64,000 nt of DNA from Sharpea azabuensis DSM 18934 (GCF_000702165.1 NZ_JNKU01000004.1:29548-93547); one strand, 5' to 3'. Counted from the first letter of the stretch, positions 8,069 through 16,613 are shown. Numbers and translations: made by a program. The notes: generated by a model not told the origin, from the letters alone.

Positions 8069-9395
8069 TGATATTATTGCAGCAGTAGCGACAAGTCGTT
8101 TAGAAGCCGCTATTTCCATTATACGTGTCTCAGGAAAAGACTGTATTGCCTTTGTACAGTCCTTCTTCTCAGGCAATCTGACAAACAAGAAATCCAATAC
8201 CATCAACTATGGTTATATTATGGATGGTGATGAAAAAGTTGATGAAGTGATGGTTGCCATCTATCGTGGAACACATACATTTACAGGTGAAGAAATGGTT
8301 GAGATTGATTGCCATGGGGGTGTTTTCATCACCAATAAAGTGCTCTCCCTCATTTTAAGAAAAGGCGCAAGAATGGCTGAACATGGCGAATTCTCCAAGC
8401 GTGCATTCTTAAATGGACGGATTGACTTATCCCAGGCCGAAGCCATCTCCGATATGGTCACAGCAACCAATGATGAAGCCAGCAAACTCGCCTTACGTGG
8501 CATTCAGGGCAACATTTCGCATTTTATCAAAGATTTGAAAGAAGATCTGATTCAGATTATTACCAATATTGAAGTCAATATTGATTATCCAGAATATGAA
8601 GATATTGAAGTCATGACAAACGAGAAACTCATTCCCATGAGTACAACACTGAGAAGTAAGATGGATAAGATTATCACTAAAAGTAAGAATATTCGTCTTG
8701 TGAAAGATGGTATTTCAACAGTTATTGTCGGTAAACCTAATGTCGGTAAGAGTTCTTTATTGAATGCATTACTTGAGGAAGATAAGGCGATTGTAACAGA
8801 TATTGCCGGTACAACAAGAGATGTTGTGGAAGGATCAATACGTTTAGATAACATTGTACTTAACATGATTGATACAGCAGGTATTCATGAAACAGATGAA
8901 AAGATTGAAAGAATGGGTGTAGAGAAATCTCTATCCCTTATTGATCAAGCTGACTTAGTATTGGTTGTTGTAGATGGCAGTCAGCCATTAGATCATGAAG
9001 ATGAGCTTATTCTAGAGAAAACACAGGATACTCATCGTATTATCATTATCAATAAAGCAGACAAGGGCTGTGTTGTAGATTTAGAAGGCATTCATATCTC
9101 AGCAAAAGACAACAACATTGATGCCTTAACAGATTATATCAAGCATACATTTGACTTTTCAGCATTATCAGGAAGTGATGCCAAAGTCCTCGCCAATCAA
9201 CGCCAGCTACTGCTCTTAGAACAAGCATCACAAGCACTTAACCGTGCGATTAGCGCCATGAACATGCAGGTACCACCTGATCTAGTTGTCACTGATCTCT
9301 ATGATTCATGGGAAAAACTCAAAGAAATCTTAGGCGAACAGGCAAAAGAAGATTTACTAGATGAGCTCTTTGCCCGTTTCTGTATCGGAAAGTAG
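8061..9395 (+). CDS. mnmE: tRNA uridine-5-carboxymethylaminomethyl(34) synthesis GTPase MnmE
   Basis: With MnmG, it modifies the wobble uridine of tRNAs. The N-terminal folate-binding domain begins NDDIIAAVATSRLEAAISIIRVSG. The inserted GTPase domain has G1 GKPNVGKSSLLNAL (about 222-235), G2 AGTTRD, G3 DTAG and G4 NKAD. The protein ends in the catalytic FCIGK, whose cysteine is required for modification. The 444-residue length is normal. mnmG is not next to it here, unlike in many Firmicutes. Confidence 0.96.
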   Translation: MNDDIIAAVATSRLEAAISIIRVSGKDCIAFVQSFFSGNLTNKKSNTINYGYIMDGDEKVDEVMVAIYRGTHTFTGEEMVEIDCHGGVFITNKVLSLILRKGARMAEHGEFSKRAFLNGRIDLSQAEAISDMVTATNDEASKLALRGIQGNISHFIKDLKEDLIQIITNIEVNIDYPEYEDIEVMTNEKLIPMSTTLRSKMDKIITKSKNIRLVKDGISTVIVGKPNVGKSSLLNALLEEDKAIVTDIAGTTRDVVEGSIRLDNIVLNMIDTAGIHETDEKIERMGVEKSLSLIDQADLVLVVVDGSQPLDHEDELILEKTQDTHRIIIINKADKGCVVDLEGIHISAKDNNIDALTDYIKHTFDFSALSGSDAKVLANQRQLLLLEQASQALNRAISAMNMQVPPDLVVTDLYDSWEKLKEILGEQAKEDLLDELFARFCIGK

Positions 9396-9397
9396 GT

Positions 9398-9619
9398 ATG
9401 AATATGCAGTATAAAACACCAGGAGAACGCTATAAGGATTATAGTAAGAAAGTGCTCTTTGTTTTCATTCCAGCACTACTTGTTTTTCTCATTTCTACAG
9501 CCATCAATACAGGAAACAACCCCTATCTCTACTATATTAGCTTACTCACGCTCTTTCTCTCAGTGGCGACAGGTATTGAAGCCACCATTCTCTTTATCCT
9601 CTCTAAGATTGTCCATTAA
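9398..9619 (+). CDS. Small two-helix membrane protein, unknown function
   Basis: 73 residues, with hydrophobic segments VLFVFIPALLVFLIS and YYISLLTLFLSVATGIEATILFIL. I do not recognise the family. It starts 2 bases after mnmE and is probably co-transcribed; an alternative ATG at 9404 is equally possible. A terminator begins at its stop codon, so it ends the MFS-mnmE transcript. Confidence 0.6.
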   Translation: MNMQYKTPGERYKDYSKKVLFVFIPALLVFLISTAINTGNNPYLYYISLLTLFLSVATGIEATILFILSKIVH

Positions 9620-9640
9620 CTGGGACTATTCCCAGTTTTT
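9618..9640 (+). terminator. Terminator after the MFS-mnmE unit
   Basis: AACTGGGA-CTAT-TCCCAGTT followed by T residues. Confidence 0.85.
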
Positions 9641-9741
9641 CATGTGATGTGTTATAAAAGATACCTTTAATGAAATATCAATTATAGATATGAAAGAGGT
9701 TTAACAAAAAGATAATAGAAAATATAAAGGGGGACTATAAA

Positions 9742-10146
9742 ATGTCAAAAAAAAATAATATACTAATTTCTATTTTTATTCTTTTTTTTCCTTTTATGAT
9801 AATTGTATTTACTATAGTAGATTTTCAGTCAGAACCAGTTGTTAACTATGATAATGAAAAAATTTCAATGAAGGCACCATTATGTAGCGAAGAAAGTATT
9901 TATTATTCAGACATTAGTGAGATAAAATATATCAATGATTTGGATTATGGTGAGAAAATAAAGGGAGTATTTAATAAAAATTACACAGCAGGATGGTTCA
10001 ATAATGCCGAATATGGAGATTATTATTTGATATCATGTAATGATGTGGAAGATAGTAGGTATTTATATATAAAGTCAAATGATAAAATATTTATATTTAA
10101 TTTAAAAACAAACGAAGTATTTTCAAAAATAAAACAATTAAAATGA
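9742..10146 (+). CDS. Hypothetical membrane-anchored or secreted protein
   Basis: 134 residues: one N-terminal membrane helix (IFILFFPFMIIVFTIVDF, about 11-28), then a polar, probably extracytoplasmic domain of unknown fold. AAAGGGGGA precedes the ATG. The coding sequence is more AT-rich than mnmE and codes heavily with AAA/ATA, suggesting later acquisition. It resembles PH-like or DUF-type anchored proteins in general form only; no function is assigned. Confidence 0.6.
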   Translation: MSKKNNILISIFILFFPFMIIVFTIVDFQSEPVVNYDNEKISMKAPLCSEESIYYSDISEIKYINDLDYGEKIKGVFNKNYTAGWFNNAEYGDYYLISCNDVEDSRYLYIKSNDKIFIFNLKTNEVFSKIKQLK

Positions 10147-10280
10147 AAGTAGAATTAATTCAATAGAAATAGCATTATAACATTAATATAGGTACTAATG
10201 GATTATGGCAATATTGCATTGTAATAGATATTGAATTTGTGGTAGAAATAATGTCACAATACATACAGGGAGTGATGATT

Positions 10281-10541
10281 GTGAAGAATAAGTTAGGTTT
10301 CTTCAAGAACTGTTTTAGTATTATACTTGTAATCTTTTTTGTCATGGTTTATTTCTTGAATACGAATAAATATCATTTTATAGCACATTATATTCAAAGG
10401 CTTGCTTTTATGGAGATATTCTTTGGCTTAGGCACAATCTACTATACCTATAAACAGGATCGTCATGAAATCATCCAGAATAGTTTTATTGTAGGGTGTG
10501 TGGTTATCTTCTTAAATATTTTTGCCTATCTCATTAAATAA
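10281..10541 (+). CDS. Hypothetical small membrane protein (three helices)
   Basis: About 86 residues with hydrophobic segments FSIILVIFFVMVYFL, LAFMEIFFGLGTIYYTY and FIVGCVVIFLNIFAYLI. I put the start at GTG 10281 because AGGGAG lies 8 bases upstream; the ATG at 10275 would be only 2 bases from it, and a longer frame reaches back to 10239. Function unknown. It faces the PRD gene tail to tail across a hairpin. Confidence 0.5.
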   Translation: MKNKLGFFKNCFSIILVIFFVMVYFLNTNKYHFIAHYIQRLAFMEIFFGLGTIYYTYKQDRHEIIQNSFIVGCVVIFLNIFAYLIK

Positions 10542-10543
10542 AA

Positions 10544-10567
10544 AGAGGATTCCGTCAGGAATCCTCT
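10544..10567 (-). terminator. Terminator of the PRD-protein gene
   Basis: AGAGGATTCC-GTCA-GGAATCCTCT, perfect 10-bp stem. The T-run follows it only on the minus strand, and the PRD gene stop codon overlaps the stem. Confidence 0.8.
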
Positions 10568-11246
10568 AATGACTTTCTGGACTATAGAATGCTGTTCCGA
10601 AATGTAGTGTGATATAGCCAAGTTCATTTTCATTGAAATCTTTGTTGTAATGCTTTTTGACAATATTATTCAGAATTTCAGCACACTGATATTCCTTTTC
10701 ATGACTGGCTGATACCATATCTACTAATGGGTTGTCCATTAACTGATTATTATGTTTTAATCTCTCTAATGCAGGATAGAAATGTAATGTCATGCCTTTA
10801 TAGAATGTGTCATTAAGCTTAAGATCAACACCAAGCTTATCTTTAATTTCATCAAGAGCCTCATCCATAATAGAACCCATTTCATCATCAATAATATCAA
10901 ATGTAGAATTAAATTCTAAATCCCATTGATCAAGATTGGATAAATACATAGCTGCGGTATAGAAGTCAAGTTCACTTGCGCCTGTATTATAATCATCTGC
11001 CAATTCCATCACTAATTTCTTAGCGATAGGATATGTAGGTAAGTCTTTACAGCTTTCTAACTGTGAATGACTTGTCTGAATATAGTTACCTGATAATTCT
11101 CTTGTGATTGAGAGTGCGAGGTGGATGGCTAGATTTTCTTTGGCATTTTGTTCAACGGACAGATTATATTCTTCTATATATTTATCTATTTTTTTTGTGA
11201 CATCTTTTTCGATATTTTCGAATTCTTTCTGTACTGTGATAGTCAT
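10566..11246 (-). CDS. Free-standing protein with two PTS-regulation (PRD) domains
   Basis: 226 residues made of two PRDs. PRD1 (about 5-110) carries the conserved helix NLAIHLALSITRELSGN; PRD2 (about 115-226) carries GMTLHFYPALERLKHN and the closing ELGYITLHFGTAF. These His residues are the sites phosphorylated by PTS proteins in BglG/LicT and LevR families. The RNA-binding CAT domain of antiterminators and any helix-turn-helix are missing, so it may act as a phosphorylation-dependent partner or decoy rather than binding nucleic acid itself. No PTS gene is adjacent. A cre-like site lies upstream of its promoter. Confidence 0.8.
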   Translation of the reverse strand: MTITVQKEFENIEKDVTKKIDKYIEEYNLSVEQNAKENLAIHLALSITRELSGNYIQTSHSQLESCKDLPTYPIAKKLVMELADDYNTGASELDFYTAAMYLSNLDQWDLEFNSTFDIIDDEMGSIMDEALDEIKDKLGVDLKLNDTFYKGMTLHFYPALERLKHNNQLMDNPLVDMVSASHEKEYQCAEILNNIVKKHYNKDFNENELGYITLHFGTAFYSPESH

Positions 11247-11291
11247 ATAATACCCTCTCTTTTGAAGTATGTATTGATTAACTTCGCTAGT

Positions 11292-11320
11292 ACTATAACG
11301 ATTTTTAGAGAGGTTGTCTA
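11292..11320 (-). promoter_or_regulatory. Promoter of the PRD-protein gene
   Basis: Minus strand: TAGACA, 17 bases, TATAGT. Good match to a sigma-A promoter 45 bases before the start codon. Confidence 0.65.
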
Positions 11321-11348
11321 TAGCTTTTTCGTAAAAAGGGCGTCTTTT

Positions 11349-11362
11349 TGTAAGCGTTCACA
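11349..11362. promoter_or_regulatory. cre-like site (CcpA operator)
   Basis: TGTAAGCGTTCACA fits the catabolite-responsive element pattern TGNAANCGNTNNCA at every fixed position. It lies about 70 bases upstream of the expected start of the PRD transcript, a position where CcpA usually activates; it also lies within 25 bases of the end of the phosphoesterase gene. Confidence 0.55.
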
Positions 11363-11382
11363 CACTTATTTGAATGTGTCAC

Positions 11383-12465
11383 TTACTTTTTACTAAATTG
11401 AAGGTTAATATCACAATATTCAGCTTGGGTACCAAGTCTGAATGGGAATCCCCAGCTCCCCATCCCACTAGTGACAATGATATCTTCATGACCATATTGA
11501 TGTTGTCCATAAGAATAATCAAAGTAAAGGTTCATGAAGATATTGCCGGGGAAGATCTGACCATTATGGGTATGACCAGAAAGCTGTAAGTCTGTAAAGT
11601 CATGGTATTTTTTATAACGATCGGGGTTATGATCAAGGGTGATTGTTGGGAGGCTCTTGTTCATGTTGGCGATAACTTGATTGATGTTGTAGTGGTCATG
11701 ACTTGTATGGTCATTAAAGCCAACAATATTAAATTTTCCATCAACCTCAACATACTGATTACGTAAGTAATGAATATGATACTTGTTGAGGTCGTTCAGG
11801 AAGTTTGTATTCTTGCGGTAGTACTCATGGTTGCCGGCAATCGCATATGTGCCATAGGTGCTTTTAAGATGACTGAAGGATTTAAGACATTGTGGAATTA
11901 GTGCATCCGGTGTATTTTCATCAAAGATATCCCCCACCATCAAGATGGCATCATAATGTTCACCATTGACACGATTGACAAAGTTATCAACTGTCTTGAG
12001 ATAAGAACCAGTACCAATATGAAAATCAGAAACAACACAGAGCTTTAAGTTTTTCATACTGCTTTGTTTATTGATGGTGACATCATAGTGATGACGCCTT
12101 TTCATATAGTGTTCAGTGAAGCCTGAAGCAGTTAAAGTAATTGTTAGAATGATGATTAAGATATGGCCTTTACGAAATGGTTTATGACGAATAAATGTAA
12201 AGAGAAAGCGGTAAAGAACAATAATCAAGAAGAGAATATAGAGGAACCAGAGCTGTACCTGGGTCGCAATGACAAAATATTCAAAGAGAAGATTATTGGG
12301 ATGAAAGTAGAACTTCAGCCATATGCCATTGCCAGAAAATAAGGCAATCAATACAACAAGACATTTATAGAACAGGCTTTCTCTTTTTAAGAGATGTAAA
12401 AAGTAAAGCATTGGAATAATGACAAGTAAGATATAGAGTATGATTTGTACAAGTTTCAAGATCAT
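11383..12465 (-). CDS. Membrane-anchored metallophosphoesterase (YkuE-like)
   Basis: About 360 residues. The first ~120 contain four hydrophobic segments. The calcineurin-like domain follows with its metal ligands in order: VVSDFHIG, MVGDIFDE, AGNHEYY, LDHNPD and SGHTHNGQIFPG. The YkuE/YkoQ relatives act on lipid phosphates such as UDP-diacylglucosamine at the membrane; the real substrate here is unknown. I start at the ATG at 12465 (MILKLVQ) because GGAGTGAGGTG precedes it; a TTG further up is unlikely. Its 3' end lies in an imperfect hairpin at 11350-11386. Confidence 0.87.
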   Translation of the reverse strand: MILKLVQIILYILLVIIPMLYFLHLLKRESLFYKCLVVLIALFSGNGIWLKFYFHPNNLLFEYFVIATQVQLWFLYILFLIIVLYRFLFTFIRHKPFRKGHILIIILTITLTASGFTEHYMKRRHHYDVTINKQSSMKNLKLCVVSDFHIGTGSYLKTVDNFVNRVNGEHYDAILMVGDIFDENTPDALIPQCLKSFSHLKSTYGTYAIAGNHEYYRKNTNFLNDLNKYHIHYLRNQYVEVDGKFNIVGFNDHTSHDHYNINQVIANMNKSLPTITLDHNPDRYKKYHDFTDLQLSGHTHNGQIFPGNIFMNLYFDYSYGQHQYGHEDIIVTSGMGSWGFPFRLGTQAEYCDINLQFSKK

Positions 12466-12526
12466 CACCTCACTCCTATTATACAATATAAAATCAGCAC
12501 TTATTCAAGATATTTGAAATGCTTCA

Positions 12527-12555
12527 TTGTATTTTCATACGCTTTGTGTTAGTAT
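12527..12555 (+). promoter_or_regulatory. Promoter of the lysine-riboswitch operon
   Basis: TTGTAT, 17 bases, TAGTAT, placing the transcript start at about 12562, the first base of the riboswitch. Confidence 0.75.
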
Positions 12556-12562
12556 TTGCCTA

Positions 12563-12717
12563 AATAGAGGCGCGGGTGCTAAGAAGACAGTATCAATGTT
12601 TACAGACAGGTATTGTTGGAGGAGAAACCGCCGAAGGTTGAATGAGGCTGTAAACTTGTTTTTCCTGGTGATTTAGAGAATATCTACTTCACTGTCACAG
12701 GAATGTGGAGTGCTATT
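12563..12717 (+). ncRNA. Lysine riboswitch (L box)
   Basis: The conserved L-box elements appear in order: AGAGGCGCGGGTGCTAAGAAG, GGAGGAGAAACCGCCGAAG, CTTGTTTTTCCTGGTG and CACTGTCACAGGAATGTGGAGTGCTATT. The closing stem P1 pairs AATAG (12563-12567) with CTATT (12713-12717). Binding of lysine should stabilise P1 and let the downstream terminator form, switching off the dapA-dapB-lysA operon. Confidence 0.95.
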
Positions 12718-12768
12718 GAACTTATATGTTTTTTCAAGTACAGTAGCCCTCATCTATTGTACTTTTTT
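12713..12768 (+). terminator. Expression platform: antiterminator/terminator of the lysine riboswitch
   Basis: The arm AAGTACAGTAG (12736-12746) can pair with CTATTGTACTT (12754-12764) to form the terminator stem, followed by T residues. It can instead pair with CTATTGAACTT (12713-12723), whose first five bases are the 3' strand of P1. The two competing arms differ by one base, so the switch logic is readable directly: lysine bound, P1 closed, terminator on. Confidence 0.85.
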
Positions 12769-12788
12769 ATATATCAGGAGGAATGACA

Positions 12789-13253
12789 ATGGATAAGAAG
12801 GTTATTACACGTGTTGAAATTGATGAAGACATTATTCAGGTAAGAATGAAGAATGTTGAAAAGAATTCATTATTTGTCGGACAGATCTTTGGTGTACTAG
12901 CAAGTCATGATATTAATATCGATATGATTTCTAGTGCAAACTTAGAAAATGAAATGCAGATTGATTTCACCTGTGAAGCTAAAGACCAGTCCAAACTTAA
13001 TCAGGCCATAAAACAGATTTTAGAGGATCACCCACGAATGGAAGTGTATTCCAGCAAGAATACTGGTAAACTAGTAGTTGAGGGTGAAGATATGAAGGAT
13101 GAATCCGGTGTAGCTGCAAGAGTCTTCCAGATTCTCGGTAAAGCCCAGATTCCTTTCTATCAGATCACGACAAGTGAAATCTCTATTTCTTTAGTTATTG
13201 ATAAGAAATATCTCAAGAAGGCACAAAAAGAAATCAAGGAGGGAATTGAATAA
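12789..13253 (+). CDS. Free-standing tandem-ACT regulatory subunit of aspartokinase
   Basis: 154 residues with two ACT domains: ITRVEIDEDIIQVRMKNV...ASHDINIDMISSANL (about 5-80) and KLVVEGEDMKDESGVAARVFQILGKAQIPFYQITTSEISISLVID (about 93-140). This is the pattern of the C-terminal half of LysC, whose ACT domains bind lysine; the amino-acid-kinase catalytic domain is absent. I start at the ATG at 12789 because AGGAGG lies 7 bases before it. It is the first gene of the lysine operon and its stop overlaps the dapA start. It probably confers lysine feedback on an aspartokinase encoded elsewhere, like the beta subunit of Bacillus aspartokinase II. Confidence 0.8.
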   Translation: MDKKVITRVEIDEDIIQVRMKNVEKNSLFVGQIFGVLASHDINIDMISSANLENEMQIDFTCEAKDQSKLNQAIKQILEDHPRMEVYSSKNTGKLVVEGEDMKDESGVAARVFQILGKAQIPFYQITTSEISISLVIDKKYLKKAQKEIKEGIE

Positions 13254-14152
13254 TGGCATTATTTGAAGGTAGTGCAGTTGCTATGATTTTGCCTATGCAT
13301 GATGATGGCAGTATTGATTTTGAAGGATTTAAGAAACATGTACAACGTATGATTGATGGTGGACAGCAGGCTGTTCTTGTCAATGGGACAACAGGTGAAC
13401 CAGCAACGATTACATGGGAAGATGAACAGGAATTAACGAAGATTGCTGTTGATATGTGTAAAGGTACAAAGACTAAGGTTATTGCTGGTGGTGGTTCAAA
13501 TAATACAGCTGTGGCTGTAGAAAAGGCAAAATTTAATGCCGCTGTTGGTGCTGATGCCAACTTGGTCGTTACACCATACTACAATAAGACAAGCCAGCGT
13601 GGCTTAATTGATCACTATAAGACAGTGGCCGCAGCAGCCCCTGAATTACCACTCATTATGTACAATGTACCAGGTAGAACAGGCATGAAGATTAGTGTTG
13701 ATACAGTTGTTGAATTAGCGAAAGTTCCTAATATTGTCGCTATGAAGGATGCTACAGATGATATTGCTTATGCCATGGAAGTCTTAACACGTACAAGAGA
13801 CATGGACTTTAATTTATATTCTGGCTGTGATGACAATATCTTGCCATTTATTGCTGCTGGAGGAAAAGGTGTGATCTCAGTTCTTGCTAACCTTTATCCA
13901 AGAGAAACAGAAATGTTTGCCCAATATGCATTAAAGGGAGACTTAGAAAAAGCAAGAGAAATGGCTTTAGATTTCAATGATGTTTCTAAGTACTTATTTA
14001 TTGATACAAACCCAATTATGCCTAAGGCTGCATTAAAACATATGGGTTATATTGAATCAGAAGCATTAAGAAAACCACTTATTCCTACGACAAATGAGAA
14101 TAAACAGTTGTTGTTTGATGCGATGAAATCTTTTGAAAGTAAAGGATGGTAG
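13253..14152 (+). CDS. dapA: 4-hydroxy-tetrahydrodipicolinate synthase
   Basis: Condenses pyruvate with aspartate semialdehyde, the first committed step of lysine and diaminopimelate synthesis. It is a TIM barrel of 299 residues with LVNGTTGEPATITWEDEQ (substrate loop), VVTPYYNK with the catalytic Tyr, VPGRTG, and the Schiff-base lysine in IVAMKDATDD (about 162). Its ATG overlaps the stop of the ACT gene (TAATG), so translation is coupled. dapB follows after 3 bases. Confidence 0.97.
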   Translation: MALFEGSAVAMILPMHDDGSIDFEGFKKHVQRMIDGGQQAVLVNGTTGEPATITWEDEQELTKIAVDMCKGTKTKVIAGGGSNNTAVAVEKAKFNAAVGADANLVVTPYYNKTSQRGLIDHYKTVAAAAPELPLIMYNVPGRTGMKISVDTVVELAKVPNIVAMKDATDDIAYAMEVLTRTRDMDFNLYSGCDDNILPFIAAGGKGVISVLANLYPRETEMFAQYALKGDLEKAREMALDFNDVSKYLFIDTNPIMPKAALKHMGYIESEALRKPLIPTTNENKQLLFDAMKSFESKGW

Positions 14153-14155
14153 TTT

Positions 14156-14902
14156 ATGAGAGTTATTGTTGTTGGATATGGTGTGATGGGAAAGAAGGTA
14201 TGTAAGGCTGTTAATGAAGATGAGACATTAACACTTGCAGCAGTTGTATCTCCTGTTTTTGATCAAACACCAGAAGTCCCTTATTATACAAATATCAATG
14301 ATGTGAAAGAAGAAGCTGATGCTGTTATTGACTTCTCACATCCTGCTAATTTAGAAAGCATTATGACTTATGTCCGTGCACATAAGATTCCTGTAGTTCT
14401 TGCGACAACGGGCTTTAGTGAAGAACAGCTTCAAGCTATTCATGACTTAGCTAAAGAAGTTCCTGTCTTCCAGAGCTATAACACATCTTATGGTGTTGCC
14501 ATGCTTAACAAGATGGTCAAAGAATTTACACAGGATTTCTACAATCACAATTTTGATGTCGAGATTACTGAAGCTCATCATCATCGTAAGATTGATGCCC
14601 CTAGTGGTACAGCTGTAATGCTTTACAATACCGCAGCTAGCTCTATTGATGGTGCTCATCCTGTTTATGATCGTCAATCTAAACATGTCGCAAGAGAACA
14701 TAATGAAATTGGTATTCAGTCTATTCGTGCGGGGACAATTTATGGTGAACATACTGTTCTCTATGGTGGCGATGATGAACTGATCGAAATTAAACATACT
14801 GCCTTAAGCAGAGACATCTTTGCAAAAGGTGCAGTTAGCGCCTTGAAAGCTTTATCACAAAAAGAAGTTGGATTCTATAACTTAGAAACACTATATAATT
14901 AA
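14156..14902 (+). CDS. dapB: 4-hydroxy-tetrahydrodipicolinate reductase
   Basis: Reduces the DapA product with NAD(P)H. The nucleotide-binding glycine loop is at the N-terminus (IVVGYGVMGKKV), followed by the DapB-specific ITEAHHHRKIDAPSGTA (about 137-153), which contains the catalytic His-His and Lys. The protein is 248 residues, as expected. It sits third in the lysine operon, 3 bases after dapA. Confidence 0.96.
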   Translation: MRVIVVGYGVMGKKVCKAVNEDETLTLAAVVSPVFDQTPEVPYYTNINDVKEEADAVIDFSHPANLESIMTYVRAHKIPVVLATTGFSEEQLQAIHDLAKEVPVFQSYNTSYGVAMLNKMVKEFTQDFYNHNFDVEITEAHHHRKIDAPSGTAVMLYNTAASSIDGAHPVYDRQSKHVAREHNEIGIQSIRAGTIYGEHTVLYGGDDELIEIKHTALSRDIFAKGAVSALKALSQKEVGFYNLETLYN

Positions 14903-14923
14903 TACATGAGAGGAAATGCAAAA

Positions 14924-16237
14924 ATGGTATTACAAACACAATTTGCGGATATAAGAGGTAACGACCTCTATATCGATGGCGTTAAAGCCACAGACTTAGC
15001 GAAAAAATATGGTACTCCACTCTATGTTATGAGTGAAGGACATATCAGACATCAAATGAATGAACTCAAAGAGAAGTTCATGGACAAATATGAAAACACA
15101 TTACCATTATTTGCATCCAAATCATTTAGCTGTCTTGCCATCTATAAACTTGCAAGTGAATATGGCATTGGAATTGATTGTGTCTCTGCAGGTGAAATCA
15201 GCATTGCCCTAAGAGCAGGCTTTGATCCTGATAAAATCTATTTCCATGGCAACAACAAATTACCTAGTGAAATCGAATATGCTTTAAAACACGGGGTTAC
15301 ACACTTTGTCGTTGATAACTTCTATGAACTAGAATTATGTGACAAGATTGCAGGTGAATTAGATACTGTAGTTAAAGCAACAGTACGTGTTGTTCCAGGT
15401 ATTAAAGCAGGTGGACATAACTTCATTCAGACTGGCCATGTTGATACAAAATTTGGCTTCTCTAGTCATTATGGTATTTATCTCAAAGCGATCAAAAAGA
15501 TTCTTGATAGTAAGAATATGGAATTTGAAGGCTTACATGCCCATATTGGTTCTCAGGTCTTTGACCTCTATGCTTATATTTCAGCGATGCGTACATTTAT
15601 GGGATTTGTTGATGAAATCTATAAGACATTTGGGGTTGTTGTTAGGAAGATCAATGCTGGTGGTGGTTATGGTATTGCCTACAATAAGCTAGACCACCCT
15701 CTTGACTTTGAAACTATTACAGAAGAAATCATGAATGTCATCAGTGAAGCTTATGAAAAACGTGGCTGGGAAAGACCAATGGTCTTAATTGAACCAGGTC
15801 GCTGGGTTGTCGGCAATGCCGGTATTACACTTTATACTGTTGGTGCGATTAAGGAAATTCCTGATGTACGTACATATGTATCCATTGATGGTGGTATGGC
15901 TGATAATATTCGTACCCCACTCTATGATGCAAAGTATGATGGCGTTGTAGCTAATAAAGCTGGTGAGACAAAGACAAAAGTTGTCACAATTGCCGGTAAG
16001 TGCTGTGAGTCTGGGGACCTGATTTGTAAGGATCTCCATGTCACAGGCAATATTGAAGCAGGTGATATCTTTGCCGTCTTCTCAACAGGTGCTTATAACT
16101 ATACAATGTCATCTAACTACAACCAGTTACCTAAGCCAGCTGTTGTCTTTACGTATAAAGGTAAAAGTAAAGTTGTCATTAGAAGACAGACATTTGATGA
16201 TCTTGTTGAATATGATGAAGATCAGGCATATGAGTAA
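14924..16237 (+). CDS. lysA: Diaminopimelate decarboxylase
   Basis: PLP enzyme that makes lysine from meso-diaminopimelate. It is a fold-III decarboxylase of about 437 residues: the PLP lysine is in PLFASKSFSC, then GIDCVSAGEI, the substrate-binding HIGSQ, INAGGGYGIAY, and the C-terminal GKCCESGDL with the active-site Cys from the partner subunit. I start at the ATG at 14924 (MVLQTQFADI), because GAGAGG lies about 10 bases before it; a longer frame from 14906 would place the Shine-Dalgarno inside the gene. It is the last gene before a strong terminator. Confidence 0.95.
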   Translation: MVLQTQFADIRGNDLYIDGVKATDLAKKYGTPLYVMSEGHIRHQMNELKEKFMDKYENTLPLFASKSFSCLAIYKLASEYGIGIDCVSAGEISIALRAGFDPDKIYFHGNNKLPSEIEYALKHGVTHFVVDNFYELELCDKIAGELDTVVKATVRVVPGIKAGGHNFIQTGHVDTKFGFSSHYGIYLKAIKKILDSKNMEFEGLHAHIGSQVFDLYAYISAMRTFMGFVDEIYKTFGVVVRKINAGGGYGIAYNKLDHPLDFETITEEIMNVISEAYEKRGWERPMVLIEPGRWVVGNAGITLYTVGAIKEIPDVRTYVSIDGGMADNIRTPLYDAKYDGVVANKAGETKTKVVTIAGKCCESGDLICKDLHVTGNIEAGDIFAVFSTGAYNYTMSSNYNQLPKPAVVFTYKGKSKVVIRRQTFDDLVEYDEDQAYE

Positions 16238-16241
16238 GCTT

Positions 16242-16265
16242 AAGGTCGAGCAATCGACCTTTTTG
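16242..16265 (+). terminator. Terminator of the lysine operon
   Basis: AAGGTCGA-GCAA-TCGACCTT then T residues, 4 bases after the lysA stop. Confidence 0.88.
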
Positions 16266-16369
16266 TGTTGAAAAATGCAAAAATAAAAGCAAAAAAGACA
16301 ACATAGAATCAATAATTATCATATATACTATAAGTAAGAAAGTATTAGCTATGGGAGGAGGTCATTATA

Positions 16370-16573
16370 TTGAAAGGGAAAACAAGAGCTAATATCTTAT
16401 CCGTCATTATGTTTGCCTATCCATTAGTATTGGTTCTAATGCGTACATTAGGTGAAAAGCTATCTTGGTCTTTAGAGGTAGAAGTCATTATTACACTTCT
16501 GATCCTTATCCCAATCTTAATCTTTGTAGACAGGCAGTTTAAAAAGATTAAAGAAGAACTGAATCAAAAATAA
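16370..16573 (+). CDS. Small two-helix membrane protein, unknown function
   Basis: 67 residues starting at TTG 16370, which has a very strong GGGAGGAGG 9 bases upstream. Hydrophobic segments are ILSVIMFAYPLVLVLM and VIITLLILIPILIFV, followed by a basic tail (DRQFKKIKEELNQK). No family is recognised. It is monocistronic, with its own terminator. Confidence 0.65.
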   Translation: MKGKTRANILSVIMFAYPLVLVLMRTLGEKLSWSLEVEVIITLLILIPILIFVDRQFKKIKEELNQK

Positions 16574-16579
16574 TAACAG

Positions 16580-16604
16580 AAAGTCCAAATTATGGACTTT
16601 TTCT
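16580..16604 (+). terminator. Terminator after the small membrane protein gene
   Basis: AAAGTCCA-AATTA-TGGACTTT then a T-run. Confidence 0.85.
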
Positions 16605-16613
16605 TTTATACAT

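Noticed and set aside
11350..11386. Imperfect hairpin at the end of the phosphoesterase gene as a terminator
   Set aside because: No U-run follows on the minus strand; the cre-like reading of part of it is better supported.
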